Source: Sagittula sp048553715 (GTDB lineage: Bacteria > Pseudomonadota > Alphaproteobacteria > Rhodobacterales > Rhodobacteraceae). From it: 64,000 nucleotides of DNA. Position numbers and translations under genes: made by a program. The notes beneath the pieces were generated by a model that saw only the letters and a list, made by a program, of their open reading frames with translations, was not told where the DNA came from and did no database searches. Below, piece by piece: positions 1 to 7,258 of the stretch (its first letter is position 1; every line of letters begins with the position of its first letter). The stretch spans positions 186,001 to 250,000 of the forward strand of contig NZ_JBLZNC010000002.1 of the NCBI RefSeq assembly GCF_048553715.1, written 5' to 3'.

Positions 1-1
1 C

Positions 2-337
2 GCCGAGGAAGGCGCCGCCAAGGTCTTCAAACCCATGATCGGCTCCGGCTTTATCGTGGGCGTCGTGGGCGCGCTGCAGTTCGAGGTTCTGGGCAGCCGG
101 ATCGAGCTGGAATACGGGCTGCCGGTGCGTTTTGACCAGTCGCAGTTCACCTCGGCCCGTTGGGTTCACGGGGAAAAGGACGCGGTGGAGAAATTCATCA
201 ACGCCAACAAGCAGCACATCAGCTATGACCACGACGGCGACGTGGTGTATCTGACGCGCCTGCAGTGGGACATCGACCGGATCGAACGGGATTATCCCGA
301 TGTCACCCTCTCCGCGATCAAGGAAATGATGGTATAA
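2..337 (+). CDS. prfC: peptide chain release factor 3, C-terminal end (partial)
   Basis: This is the last 111 codons of a gene that enters from the left edge. RF3 is the cytoplasmic GTPase that recycles RF1/RF2 from the ribosome after peptide release. The visible part is the RF3 C-terminal domain: a VVGALQFEVL segment followed by the terminal block DGDVVYLTRLQWDIDR, both typical of the family. The G domain with the GTP-binding motifs lies outside the window. A hairpin followed by T residues starts 8 bp after the stop, so the gene probably ends its transcription unit. The open frame continues to the first base, so the CDS is complete only at its 3' end. Confidence 0.95.
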   Translation, partial: AEEGAAKVFKPMIGSGFIVGVVGALQFEVLGSRIELEYGLPVRFDQSQFTSARWVHGEKDAVEKFINANKQHISYDHDGDVVYLTRLQWDIDRIERDYPDVTLSAIKEMMV

Positions 338-344
338 CATCACT

Positions 345-374
345 CCCGTCGGCCCACCTCGGTCGGCGGGTTTT
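345..374 (+). terminator. intrinsic terminator after prfC
   Basis: A 10-bp stem with two G-T wobbles (345-354 with 361-370) and a 6-base loop is followed by TTTTCT. It sits just downstream of the prfC stop and before the ribosome binding site of the next gene. Confidence 0.65.
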
Positions 375-449
375 CTCTACCGGATCGGTGGCCGGTTTCG
401 CCCCGATCCGTGGCGGGCTATGCTTCCCCGTGCAACATCCGGAGACACC

Positions 450-875
450 ATGCGCCCCCTGCCCCTTCTTCTTGGCCTTCTGATCGCGGCCACCCCCGGT
501 CTTGCCAACCCGTGGGAGCTAATCGTCGATATCGAATATGACGAGACGGAAACAGAAACCTCATGGCGGGTCGACAAAAAGATCCCCGAGGCCCTGCGCG
601 CCCAAGCGGATGGGTTCACCATCACCGGCTTCTACGTCCCCGTCGAAGCACAGGCAAAAGTGAGCCAGTTCCTGATCGTCCCCGACCCCGAGGATTGCCC
701 CTTTTGCGGCTCCAACGGCTATGGCCCGACGTTAGAGGTGCATCTGGCTGCACCGATGAACGATGTGCCGGAAGCCACAAAGATCACCGTGCAAGGGCAG
801 CTTCATTTCGATGAAAGCCCTGAGACCTATCGCGCGGTGTTCCTGACGGAAGCGCGATTGGTCGCGAACAACTAG
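450..875 (+). CDS. small secreted protein of unknown function with a CPFC motif
   Basis: The 141-residue product begins with a clear signal peptide (MRPLPLLLGLLIAATPGLA, cleavage before NPW), so it is exported. The ATG at 450 is preferred over one at 420 because GGAGA lies 5 bases upstream and the signal peptide starts there. The mature part has a GFYVPVEA...SQFLIVPDPEDCPFC block. This loosely resembles DUF3299-type small exported proteins (GFMVPLE...FLLVP...C), but I cannot confirm that family. The Cys pair in CPFC could bind a metal or be redox active. It lies between prfC and the convergent OmpA-family gene, and no pathway is implied by its neighbours. Confidence 0.75.
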   Translation: MRPLPLLLGLLIAATPGLANPWELIVDIEYDETETETSWRVDKKIPEALRAQADGFTITGFYVPVEAQAKVSQFLIVPDPEDCPFCGSNGYGPTLEVHLAAPMNDVPEATKITVQGQLHFDESPETYRAVFLTEARLVANN

Positions 876-895
876 ACGCCGACGGGCACGCACAG

Positions 896-922
896 AAAAA
901 GGGGCCACATCGCTGCGGCCCC
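896..922 (-). terminator. intrinsic terminator of the OmpA-family gene
   Basis: The 6-bp perfect GGGGCC/GGCCCC stem (901-906 with 917-922) is preceded on the plus strand by AAAAA. On the minus strand it therefore ends in TTTTT, as expected for a terminator of the minus-strand gene ending at 943. Confidence 0.65.
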
Positions 923-942
923 CTGATTGACTGTATTGATGA

Positions 943-3024
943 TCAATTGCTGCCTTGCAGCAGCGGCGTGATGCGGCGCACGGCGGCGCGACGGTTTTCG
1001 CGCGCGGCCTCTTCGGTGCGGATCAACAGATCGCCCTCGCCATAGCCTTGCAGCACCATGTTCTCTGGCGGCACGTCAAAGTATTCGGTCAGGGCCAAGG
1101 CCACGGATTCCGCGCGACGGTCCGACAGCGCAAGGTTATAGGGCGCCCGCCCGACAGCATCCGTATGCCCTTCGATCAGGAACACCTCTGACGGGTTTTG
1201 CGCAATCGCCTGACGCATGGCGTTGCCGAGGGCGGCAAGGTCGCGGGCCTCGTCAGGGCGGATGGCTGCGCTGTTGGTTTCAAAGTTGATCGTATCCACC
1301 GTGATCTCGGGCACCAACTGGCGGACCGCCTTGATGTTGCGGATCTGCGTCAACGAGAAACTGCGGGTCACCCCCTCGGCTTGGGTCGCAGCCAGCGCAC
1401 GGGCCAGACTGTCCGCATCGGTGGTGTCGCGCAGGTTTGTCCGGGGCCGCGTGTTCGACACTTGCGGCAAGTCATTAACGACCACGGCCTGTGCCTGCTG
1501 GGTGTCGTCAAACAGGACCACCTCTTGCCCATCGGCGAGGGTACGGACACGGCGCAGCACCCGCCCGTCATTGGCGCGGATCGTTTCCACGGTGGTGCCG
1601 TTGTCATAGACCACCACATTGCGTGTCGACCCGTCGTCGTAACGATAAGTCGTCACGTCCGAGCCCGGACGGCGCAGAAGCACGTCATCGTCGCGCAGGA
1701 TGCGGTAGCGGCCATTGTTGTCCTCGACCACCACGCGGTCACCGCTGTTGGTGACCACCTGTTCGTCGCCCTTGAGGATCTCGTTCAGCGCCAGCGCGCC
1801 AAAGCCCACCAAGGCCCCAGCGATCACCGGATCGATGCGGCGATCATCATCGTCGTCGTCATCCTCGGCCTTAGCGGTGTTTGTGTTGGCGGCAGCGGGC
1901 GGGGTGGTGGCCGTCACCGAGGTCGAGAAATCCTCGTCCGAGCGGCGCACCTCGCCCTCGGCCACGGTGTCCTCGGTCACCTCTGCTTCGGCCTGGTCGC
2001 CACTGGCGGCGGCGGCTGCGGGCGCTTGGGTTTCCAACTCGGCGGCGGCGTCCGCCTCTGCCTGCGCTTGCGCCTCGGCGGCTTCCTCGGGCTGAGCCTC
2101 GGACATGCTGGCCTGTGGCTCCGGCGCGGGGGCCGCGTCCTCTGTCACGGGTTCTGCGTTGCTTTCCGGCTCTGCGGCTTGCTGCTCTGCGCGCAGAGCG
2201 TCTTCAAGCGCTTGCGCATCGACCTCGTCCTGCGGGGCGGCGTCGGCAGGCGCTTCAGGGCCAGACGCGGGCGTCTGGCTGTCTGCCGCGTCCGCTCGTG
2301 GTGCTTCAGGCTGGGGTTCGGTCGGAGTCTCGGCGGTGTTATCGATTGCGCCCGCAGATGCAGGCTCTTCAGCATCTTGCTGCGCTTGCAGGGCCTCCTC
2401 CAACGCGGCCGCATCCGGCACCTCGCCTATCGCGGTGTTATTCGCTGCGGGCTGGGTATCGGCGGCCTCAGGCAAGGCGCCCTCGTCTGCGGGCGTTTCC
2501 GCGACACCGTCAGTTGGTGCGGGCGACACCTCAGCCTCAGCAGTTGTGTCATCGGTTGCACTGTCCGGGGCGGCATCCCCTGCGGAGGCCTCCCCGTTCG
2601 GGGCGGCCGCTGCTGGAGCGTCCTGTGCTGGCTCTTCCGGTGCCGCCGTCGCGGCTTCCGGCGCTTCGACAATCTCGGGCGCAGGCGGCGTGGGCACCAC
2701 ATCCTCGGCCACATCAGCGGGGGCGGCATCGCCCGACGCCACATCCGGCGAGGATGCCACATCGGCCTCAGCCGCTGCAGACGCACCTGCCAGTTCCGCC
2801 ACCTCGGCCCGCAAATCCGGTGCGTCCTGCGCCGCTGTGATCATGGCACAGTCCACACCGGCGGCGGTTTCAGCACCGCCCGCGCATTGCTCCGCCAGAC
2901 CGGCGACAAGCGCGTCGATCCGCGCGCGCTCTGCCTCTGCTCCGGTTTGCTGGGCTTGGGAAATGCTGCCCACGGTCAGGGCAATGGCGGCGGTGGACGC
3001 CGTGAATAGGTTGCGTGCAACCAT
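943..3024 (-). CDS. OmpA-family outer membrane protein with long low-complexity linker
   Basis: The 693-residue protein has a signal peptide (residues 1-24), then a long Ala/Pro/Glu/Asp-rich region (about 80-385) ending in seven consecutive Asp (388-394). A Gly/Ala-rich hydrophobic patch (about 400-415) and a basic/acidic region with DNGT/DDGST repeats follow. The C-terminal OmpA peptidoglycan-binding domain spans about 570-690, with INFETNSAAI, EGHTDAVG and NLALSDRRAESV. Family knowledge suggests it sits in the envelope and tethers to peptidoglycan; no N-terminal beta-barrel is evident. Two copies of an ALEEALQAQQ/ALEDALRAEQ element lie at 204-221 and 269-286. The start is supported by GAGGAG nine bases upstream. 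The exact physiological role is unknown. Confidence 0.85.
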   Translation of the reverse strand: MVARNLFTASTAAIALTVGSISQAQQTGAEAERARIDALVAGLAEQCAGGAETAAGVDCAMITAAQDAPDLRAEVAELAGASAAAEADVASSPDVASGDAAPADVAEDVVPTPPAPEIVEAPEAATAAPEEPAQDAPAAAAPNGEASAGDAAPDSATDDTTAEAEVSPAPTDGVAETPADEGALPEAADTQPAANNTAIGEVPDAAALEEALQAQQDAEEPASAGAIDNTAETPTEPQPEAPRADAADSQTPASGPEAPADAAPQDEVDAQALEDALRAEQQAAEPESNAEPVTEDAAPAPEPQASMSEAQPEEAAEAQAQAEADAAAELETQAPAAAAASGDQAEAEVTEDTVAEGEVRRSDEDFSTSVTATTPPAAANTNTAKAEDDDDDDDRRIDPVIAGALVGFGALALNEILKGDEQVVTNSGDRVVVEDNNGRYRILRDDDVLLRRPGSDVTTYRYDDGSTRNVVVYDNGTTVETIRANDGRVLRRVRTLADGQEVVLFDDTQQAQAVVVNDLPQVSNTRPRTNLRDTTDADSLARALAATQAEGVTRSFSLTQIRNIKAVRQLVPEITVDTINFETNSAAIRPDEARDLAALGNAMRQAIAQNPSEVFLIEGHTDAVGRAPYNLALSDRRAESVALALTEYFDVPPENMVLQGYGEGDLLIRTEEAARENRRAAVRRITPLLQGSN

Positions 3025-3147
3025 TGTGTTCTCCTCTCACACCCGTCAGGCGGGCAGATCTGCATGTGGTGAAGGAGAACGCCGCCACAAGCCCCCGGGT
3101 TGCAAGTGCCGGATCGCACAGGCGCCTTTCCGCCCGTGCAGCCCGTC

Positions 3148-4398
3148 CTAGAGCAGCGCCATCAGCCGGGCCTTGTCGCCGCTGTCATCGCGAGACGAGA
3201 TCACGGCCGCCAGATCTTCGAGCGATTGGATCGAATGCCCCGCCCGAAAGCTGTCCACATGCGGCAGCATCTGTCGGATGCCCGCAGCCTTTGGCGCAAA
3301 GCCCTGCCAGCGCAGCAACGGATTTAACCAGATCAGCCGCCGCGCCGACAGATGCAGGCGCTGCATTTCATGGCCGAGGTCATGATCGGTGGCGCGGTCC
3401 AGACCATCGGTGATCAGCAACACCACCGCCCCCTGCCCCATGACCCGCCGCGACCAGTCGTGGTTGAAGGCGTGCAGGCAATCGGCGATGCGGGTGCCGC
3501 CTTCCCAGTCCTGCGCCTGAGCCCCCGCAGCGGCCAGCGCTGCATCCACATCACGGGTGTCAAGATGGCGGGTGATGTTGGTCAGCCGCGTGCCAAAGGT
3601 AAACGCATGCACCCGTGCCCAGTCGCGGCCCTTTTCATTGGCGACCGCATGCAGGAAGTGCAGCACCATGCGGCTGTACTGGCTCATGGAGCCGGAGATA
3701 TCGCACAGCACCACCAGATTGGGCCAGCGCAGGCGCGGCTTTGCCTTGGGCAGGCTGTGCAGATCCCCGCCGCGCCGCATCGCCGTGCGCAGCACCGCCC
3801 GACGGTCCAGCCGCGCGCCAGTGGTCGCCGGGGTCAGACAGCGGCTTTGCAGCGGTTTGACCGGCAGTGAGAGCCGGGCGATCATGCGCTTGGCGGTTGC
3901 GATCTCATCCACCGACATCTGTTCAAAATCCAGCGTCTTGAGCTTTTCCTCGGCCGAGAGCGTCAGCGTGGCGTCGATTTCTATTTGTTCGGCTGGCGGC
4001 TGGTCGTCGGTTTCCGGCAGCGCGGGGAGCTGGTCCCCCAAAAGCGCCTGGGCCGCGCGTTTTTCCGCCGCCTGCGCTGTGCGCTCCTCTGCCACGCCGC
4101 GCACAGCGGGCAGCATCATCGACATCATATGTTCGAGAAACTGCGGATCGCGCCAGAACAGCCGGAAGATCTGCGCAAAGATCACCCGATGTTCGGGGCG
4201 CGCGACGAAACAGGCGTGCAGCGTCCAGTAAAAGTCCATCCGGTCGGTGAACCCCGCCGCCTGCACCGCGCGGATCGCGTCGACCACCCGCCCCGTGCCC
4301 ACAGGCACCCCGGCCCGGCGCAGCGCGCGGGCAAAATGCACGATGTTGCGGGCAAGGCGGGGATTTTGTGGCAGGTCTATGGGTGTGTGTTCGGCCAC
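3148..4398 (-). CDS. VWA domain-containing CoxE-like protein
   Basis: The product carries a von Willebrand factor A domain in its C-terminal half, with the MIDAS motif DISGS at about residues 233-237, and an N-terminal CoxE-type helical region. Such proteins pair with MoxR AAA+ ATPases as metal-insertion or maturation chaperones; the classical example, CoxD/CoxE, matures CO dehydrogenase. The MoxR partner lies immediately upstream on the same strand. The open frame extends back to 4551, but conserved sequence begins at (V)AEHTPIDLPQNPRLARN. I therefore choose the GTG at 4398, because the upstream extension overlaps the neighbour and contains an intergenic repeat. No CO dehydrogenase genes are in the window, so the client is unknown. 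Confidence 0.85.
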   Translation of the reverse strand: MAEHTPIDLPQNPRLARNIVHFARALRRAGVPVGTGRVVDAIRAVQAAGFTDRMDFYWTLHACFVARPEHRVIFAQIFRLFWRDPQFLEHMMSMMLPAVRGVAEERTAQAAEKRAAQALLGDQLPALPETDDQPPAEQIEIDATLTLSAEEKLKTLDFEQMSVDEIATAKRMIARLSLPVKPLQSRCLTPATTGARLDRRAVLRTAMRRGGDLHSLPKAKPRLRWPNLVVLCDISGSMSQYSRMVLHFLHAVANEKGRDWARVHAFTFGTRLTNITRHLDTRDVDAALAAAGAQAQDWEGGTRIADCLHAFNHDWSRRVMGQGAVVLLITDGLDRATDHDLGHEMQRLHLSARRLIWLNPLLRWQGFAPKAAGIRQMLPHVDSFRAGHSIQSLEDLAAVISSRDDSGDKARLMALL

Positions 4399-4420
4399 GG
4401 GCTGTCCAATGTTGAGGTCG

Positions 4421-4470
4421 GACCGGGGCGCTGCCCCGGACCCCGAGGTATTTGACCAAGGAAAAGCATG
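4421..4470. repeat. hairpin plus GAGGTATTTGACCAAGGAAAA intergenic repeat, copy 1
   Basis: A perfect 7-bp stem CCGGGGC/GCCCCGG with a 3-base loop (4423-4439) is followed by AGGTATTTGACCAAGGAAAA. Nearly the same 20-bp string recurs at about 20163-20183. Both copies are intergenic. I recall a similar composite repeat scattered through Rhodobacteraceae genomes. Its function is unknown; here it separates the MoxR and VWA genes. Confidence 0.6.
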
Positions 4471-4474
4471 GCGT

Positions 4475-5383
4475 TCAGGCAGTTTGCAGGGATTGGCGCG
4501 CCTCATCGAGAAGGCGGGCGGCGTCAGATCCGGCGATGCGGGCGATGTCATCTTGGTATTTCAGAATGGCGCCAAGCGTGTCCGAGATGACTTCGGGGCT
4601 GAGGTCGATCACGTCGAGCGCGAGCAGGCATTTGGCCCAGTCGATGGTTTCGGCGACACCGGGCTTTTTGAAGATGTCTTCGGTGCGCAGCCGGTGGACG
4701 AAGGCGATGATTTCGCGGGAGAGCTGTTCGGGCAGCCCCGGGGCGCGGGTGTTCAGGATGGCGATCTCGCGATCCATGTCGGGGTAGTCCACCCAATGAT
4801 AGAGGCAGCGGCGTTTGAGAGCATCGTGGACCTCGCGCGTGCGGTTGGAGGTCAGGATCACGATGGGAGGTTCGGGGGCTGTGAGCGTGCCGATTTCGGG
4901 GATGGTGAGTTGGAAGTCCGAGAGCGCCTCGAGCAGAAAAGCCTCGAACGGTTCGTCGGCGCGGTCGATTTCATCAATCAGCAAAACCGGCGCGCCCTGT
5001 TCGTCCGGTCGCATGGCTTGAAGCAGCGGGCGTTCGATCAGGAAGTCCGGCCCGAAAAGTTCGGCTTGTAAGGCCGCGCGGTCGCCGTGTTGCGTGGCCT
5101 CGGCGGTGCGGATGGCGATCATCTGGGCGGCAAAGTTCCATTCGTAGACCGCGCTGGCCGCATCGAGCCCTTCATAGCATTGCAGGCGGATCAGCTTGCG
5201 GTTCAGGCTTTGTGCCAGCGCTTTGGCGATCTCGGTCTTGCCGGTGCCGGGCGCCCCTTCGAGAAACAGCGGGCGGCCAAGTTTCAGCGACAAGAACACC
5301 ACCGTCGCGAGGGGGCGCCCGCAGACATAGCCGGTTTCAGACAGCTCAGATTGCACGGCGTCGATGGAATTGGGCAGGGTCAT
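4475..5383 (-). CDS. MoxR-family AAA+ ATPase
   Basis: The 302-residue protein has a Walker A GAPGTGKT at residues 43-50 and Walker B LLIDEID at about 134-140. The DxxD-like segment and the sensor region (VILTSNRTREVHDALKRRCLYHW) are typical of the MoxR group. These ATPases act with VWA-domain partners as chaperones for cofactor insertion or complex assembly in the cytoplasm. The VWA gene follows 77 bp downstream on the same strand, so the two probably form an operon. A strong GGAGG lies upstream of the ATG. Its closest namesake is CoxD, but there is no CODH locus nearby, so the target remains open. Confidence 0.9.
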   Translation of the reverse strand: MTLPNSIDAVQSELSETGYVCGRPLATVVFLSLKLGRPLFLEGAPGTGKTEIAKALAQSLNRKLIRLQCYEGLDAASAVYEWNFAAQMIAIRTAEATQHGDRAALQAELFGPDFLIERPLLQAMRPDEQGAPVLLIDEIDRADEPFEAFLLEALSDFQLTIPEIGTLTAPEPPIVILTSNRTREVHDALKRRCLYHWVDYPDMDREIAILNTRAPGLPEQLSREIIAFVHRLRTEDIFKKPGVAETIDWAKCLLALDVIDLSPEVISDTLGAILKYQDDIARIAGSDAARLLDEARQSLQTA

Positions 5384-5468
5384 CTTTGGTCTCCTCCGCC
5401 GCTGAGCGTCCCTTTTGCCCCGCGATGGGTCAATAGCGCCAAGGTCGCATAGCTGCGCGCTTGTCCCA

Positions 5469-5485
5469 ACAGGTCGTTGACCTGT
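5469..5485. promoter_or_regulatory. perfect inverted repeat between divergent MoxR and glycosyltransferase genes
   Basis: ACAGGTC and GACCTGT form a perfect 7-bp inverted repeat around a GTT spacer. It lies in the 200-bp divergent intergenic region between the MoxR gene and the glycan operon. It could be an operator or a hairpin; no regulator is identified. Confidence 0.35.
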
Positions 5486-5582
5486 CGCGGGGGGAATGCG
5501 AAAGTGTTAAAAACCAAGACCCGCGCCAAGTCGGGTGATAGCAACAGGCCGAGCAGCCTCAGGACAAGGAAGCGGAGCGCCC

Positions 5583-6632
5583 ATGCGCATCACCGCCGTG
5601 ACATGCGTTAAAAACGAAGGCCCGTTCCTTTTGGAATGGATTGCCTTTAATCGCCTACTGGGCGTGACCGATCATCTGTTTTATTCCAACGATTGCAGCG
5701 ATGGCACCGATACCTTGCTGGACGCCTTGGCGCAGCGGGAGGATCTTGGGGATCTGCTGGGGCGCATCGTGCATTTGTCCAACCCCGCCCAAGGGCGCAA
5801 TTACCAGATGGAGGCGCTGAAGGATGCGGCGCGTCAAAGCGTGGTCAAGCAGGCGGATTGGGTCTGGGTCGCGGATGTGGACGAGTTCCTGAACATCCAT
5901 GTGGGCGACCATACCATCCCTGCGCTGATTACGGCCTGCGGCGATCCGCAAGCGATTTCCGTGACCTTCCAGTTCTTTGCCAATGGCGGGGTCGAGGGGT
6001 TCGAGGACCGGCCAGTGATCGCGCAGTTCGATCGCTCACACAATCCCGATCTGTGGTGCGGTGAAAGCGCAATCGAGGTCAAATCCCTGATCCGCAAGGA
6101 CTTTCCCTTGCAGTATTACGGGGCGCACCGGCCGTTTTTCAAAAAGGATACGGCCGCAGGGGATCGCCCTGTCTGGACCGACGGGTCCGGCCGCCCGGTG
6201 CAGCACAAGTTTCTGGTCGCCGCCAACCCCCGCCGCATTCGCAAGTTTCCCGCCGCAGGCGCGCGCGCCCATGCCACGCTGAACCATTATGCGCTGCGCT
6301 CGCTCGACAGTTATCTGGTCAAGAACGACCGTGGCGACGTGAACCGCGAGAACCGCGCCTTTGACGACACCTACTGGCGCGAGCGCAACGACCCCGCGTG
6401 GCAGGACCGGTCTATCCTGCGTTATCTGCCGAAACTCGAGGCGGCGCTGGCCGCGCTGAAAGCGGATGCGCAGATCGGCGCGCTGCATGAGGCCGCCGTC
6501 ACAGCCCATCGCGCCAAGCGCGACGCGCTGATGGCCCAACCTGCCTATGCCGAGATGTTTGCACATCTGAAATCCCTGCCGACGTACCCTCCCGGAGAGT
6601 ATGAGCTGATGCAGGAACTGGGTCTGGCATGA
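5583..6632 (+). CDS. glycosyltransferase family 2-type protein
   Basis: The 349-residue protein has a GT-A-like start (MRITAVTCVKNEGPFLLEW), the block SNDCSDGTD near residue 36 and a DXD-type metal/nucleotide-sugar motif DVDEF at 98-102. This fits the Glyco_tranf_2_4 group of family 2. The ATG at 5583 follows GGAGCG; an in-frame start at 5535 lacks support. It is the first gene of a five-gene operon, and its stop overlaps the next start by ATGA. Two more relatives with the same motifs lie downstream (7258 and 10431), pointing to local duplication. Donor and acceptor sugars cannot be read from the sequence. A role in a surface or secreted glycan is inferred from the neighbours. Confidence 0.85.
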   Translation: MRITAVTCVKNEGPFLLEWIAFNRLLGVTDHLFYSNDCSDGTDTLLDALAQREDLGDLLGRIVHLSNPAQGRNYQMEALKDAARQSVVKQADWVWVADVDEFLNIHVGDHTIPALITACGDPQAISVTFQFFANGGVEGFEDRPVIAQFDRSHNPDLWCGESAIEVKSLIRKDFPLQYYGAHRPFFKKDTAAGDRPVWTDGSGRPVQHKFLVAANPRRIRKFPAAGARAHATLNHYALRSLDSYLVKNDRGDVNRENRAFDDTYWRERNDPAWQDRSILRYLPKLEAALAALKADAQIGALHEAAVTAHRAKRDALMAQPAYAEMFAHLKSLPTYPPGEYELMQELGLA

Positions 6633-7258
6633 TCAAACTGGTGAACCTCGGGCTGCCGAAGACGGGCACAACCACGCTGGCCTATGCGCTGGCGCAGGCG
6701 GGTTGGACCGCCGCCGACCACAAGGTGCGGCGCATCCACACGCGCGAAACCGGACTGGGCGGCACCTTTGTCGGGCGGCAGATGTACAACGGGTATTTCG
6801 AGTGCGGCGATCCCTTTGTGCATCTGGACCCCTATTACGATGCCCTGACCGAGATCAGCGCCCTGAACGGGGATGTCTCGCTTTGGCCGCAATGTGACTA
6901 CGCCATGCTCAAGGCGATGCGCATGGCGCGGTCCGACATGCTGTTCGTGGCCACTTGGCGGCCCGCACAGGATGTGTCTGACAGCATGCGGCGCTGGAAC
7001 AACCTTGGCACGGATCGCCTGCCTGCAGGCCATATCCCCGGCCTGCCCGGCGGCTTTGGCGCGACAGACAAGGAACGCGTACAGTGGATCGAGGGGCATT
7101 ACGCCATGCTGCGCGATATTTTCGGCGATGACCCGCGGTATCTGGAACTGTCGGTGGGCGACGCGCGCGCACAGGACCAATTGGCCGCGCATCTGGGGCT
7201 GGACCTGCCGTGGTGGGGCCGCAAGAACGTGAACACGGATTTGGAGGGCGCGGCCTGA
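6629..7258 (+). CDS. sulfotransferase-family protein
   Basis: The 209-residue protein opens with VNLGLPKTGTTTL, matching the 5'-phosphosulfate-binding loop (PKTGTTTL) of PAPS-dependent sulfotransferases. Later segments (DMLFVATWRP...DVSDSMRRWNN) correspond to the 3'-phosphate-binding region, where Arg and Ser are used. By family it would transfer sulfate from PAPS to a hydroxyl of a carbohydrate or similar acceptor. The start overlaps the previous stop (ATGA) and its own stop shares one base with the next ATG, so translation is probably coupled. The protein is short for the family but appears complete. Confidence 0.75.
   Translation: MIKLVNLGLPKTGTTTLAYALAQAGWTAADHKVRRIHTRETGLGGTFVGRQMYNGYFECGDPFVHLDPYYDALTEISALNGDVSLWPQCDYAMLKAMRMARSDMLFVATWRPAQDVSDSMRRWNNLGTDRLPAGHIPGLPGGFGATDKERVQWIEGHYAMLRDIFGDDPRYLELSVGDARAQDQLAAHLGLDLPWWGRKNVNTDLEGAA

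Noticed and set aside
1198..3009. 603-aa open frame on the plus strand
   Set aside because: It is antisense to the OmpA-family gene; its length results from high GC and low-complexity codons.
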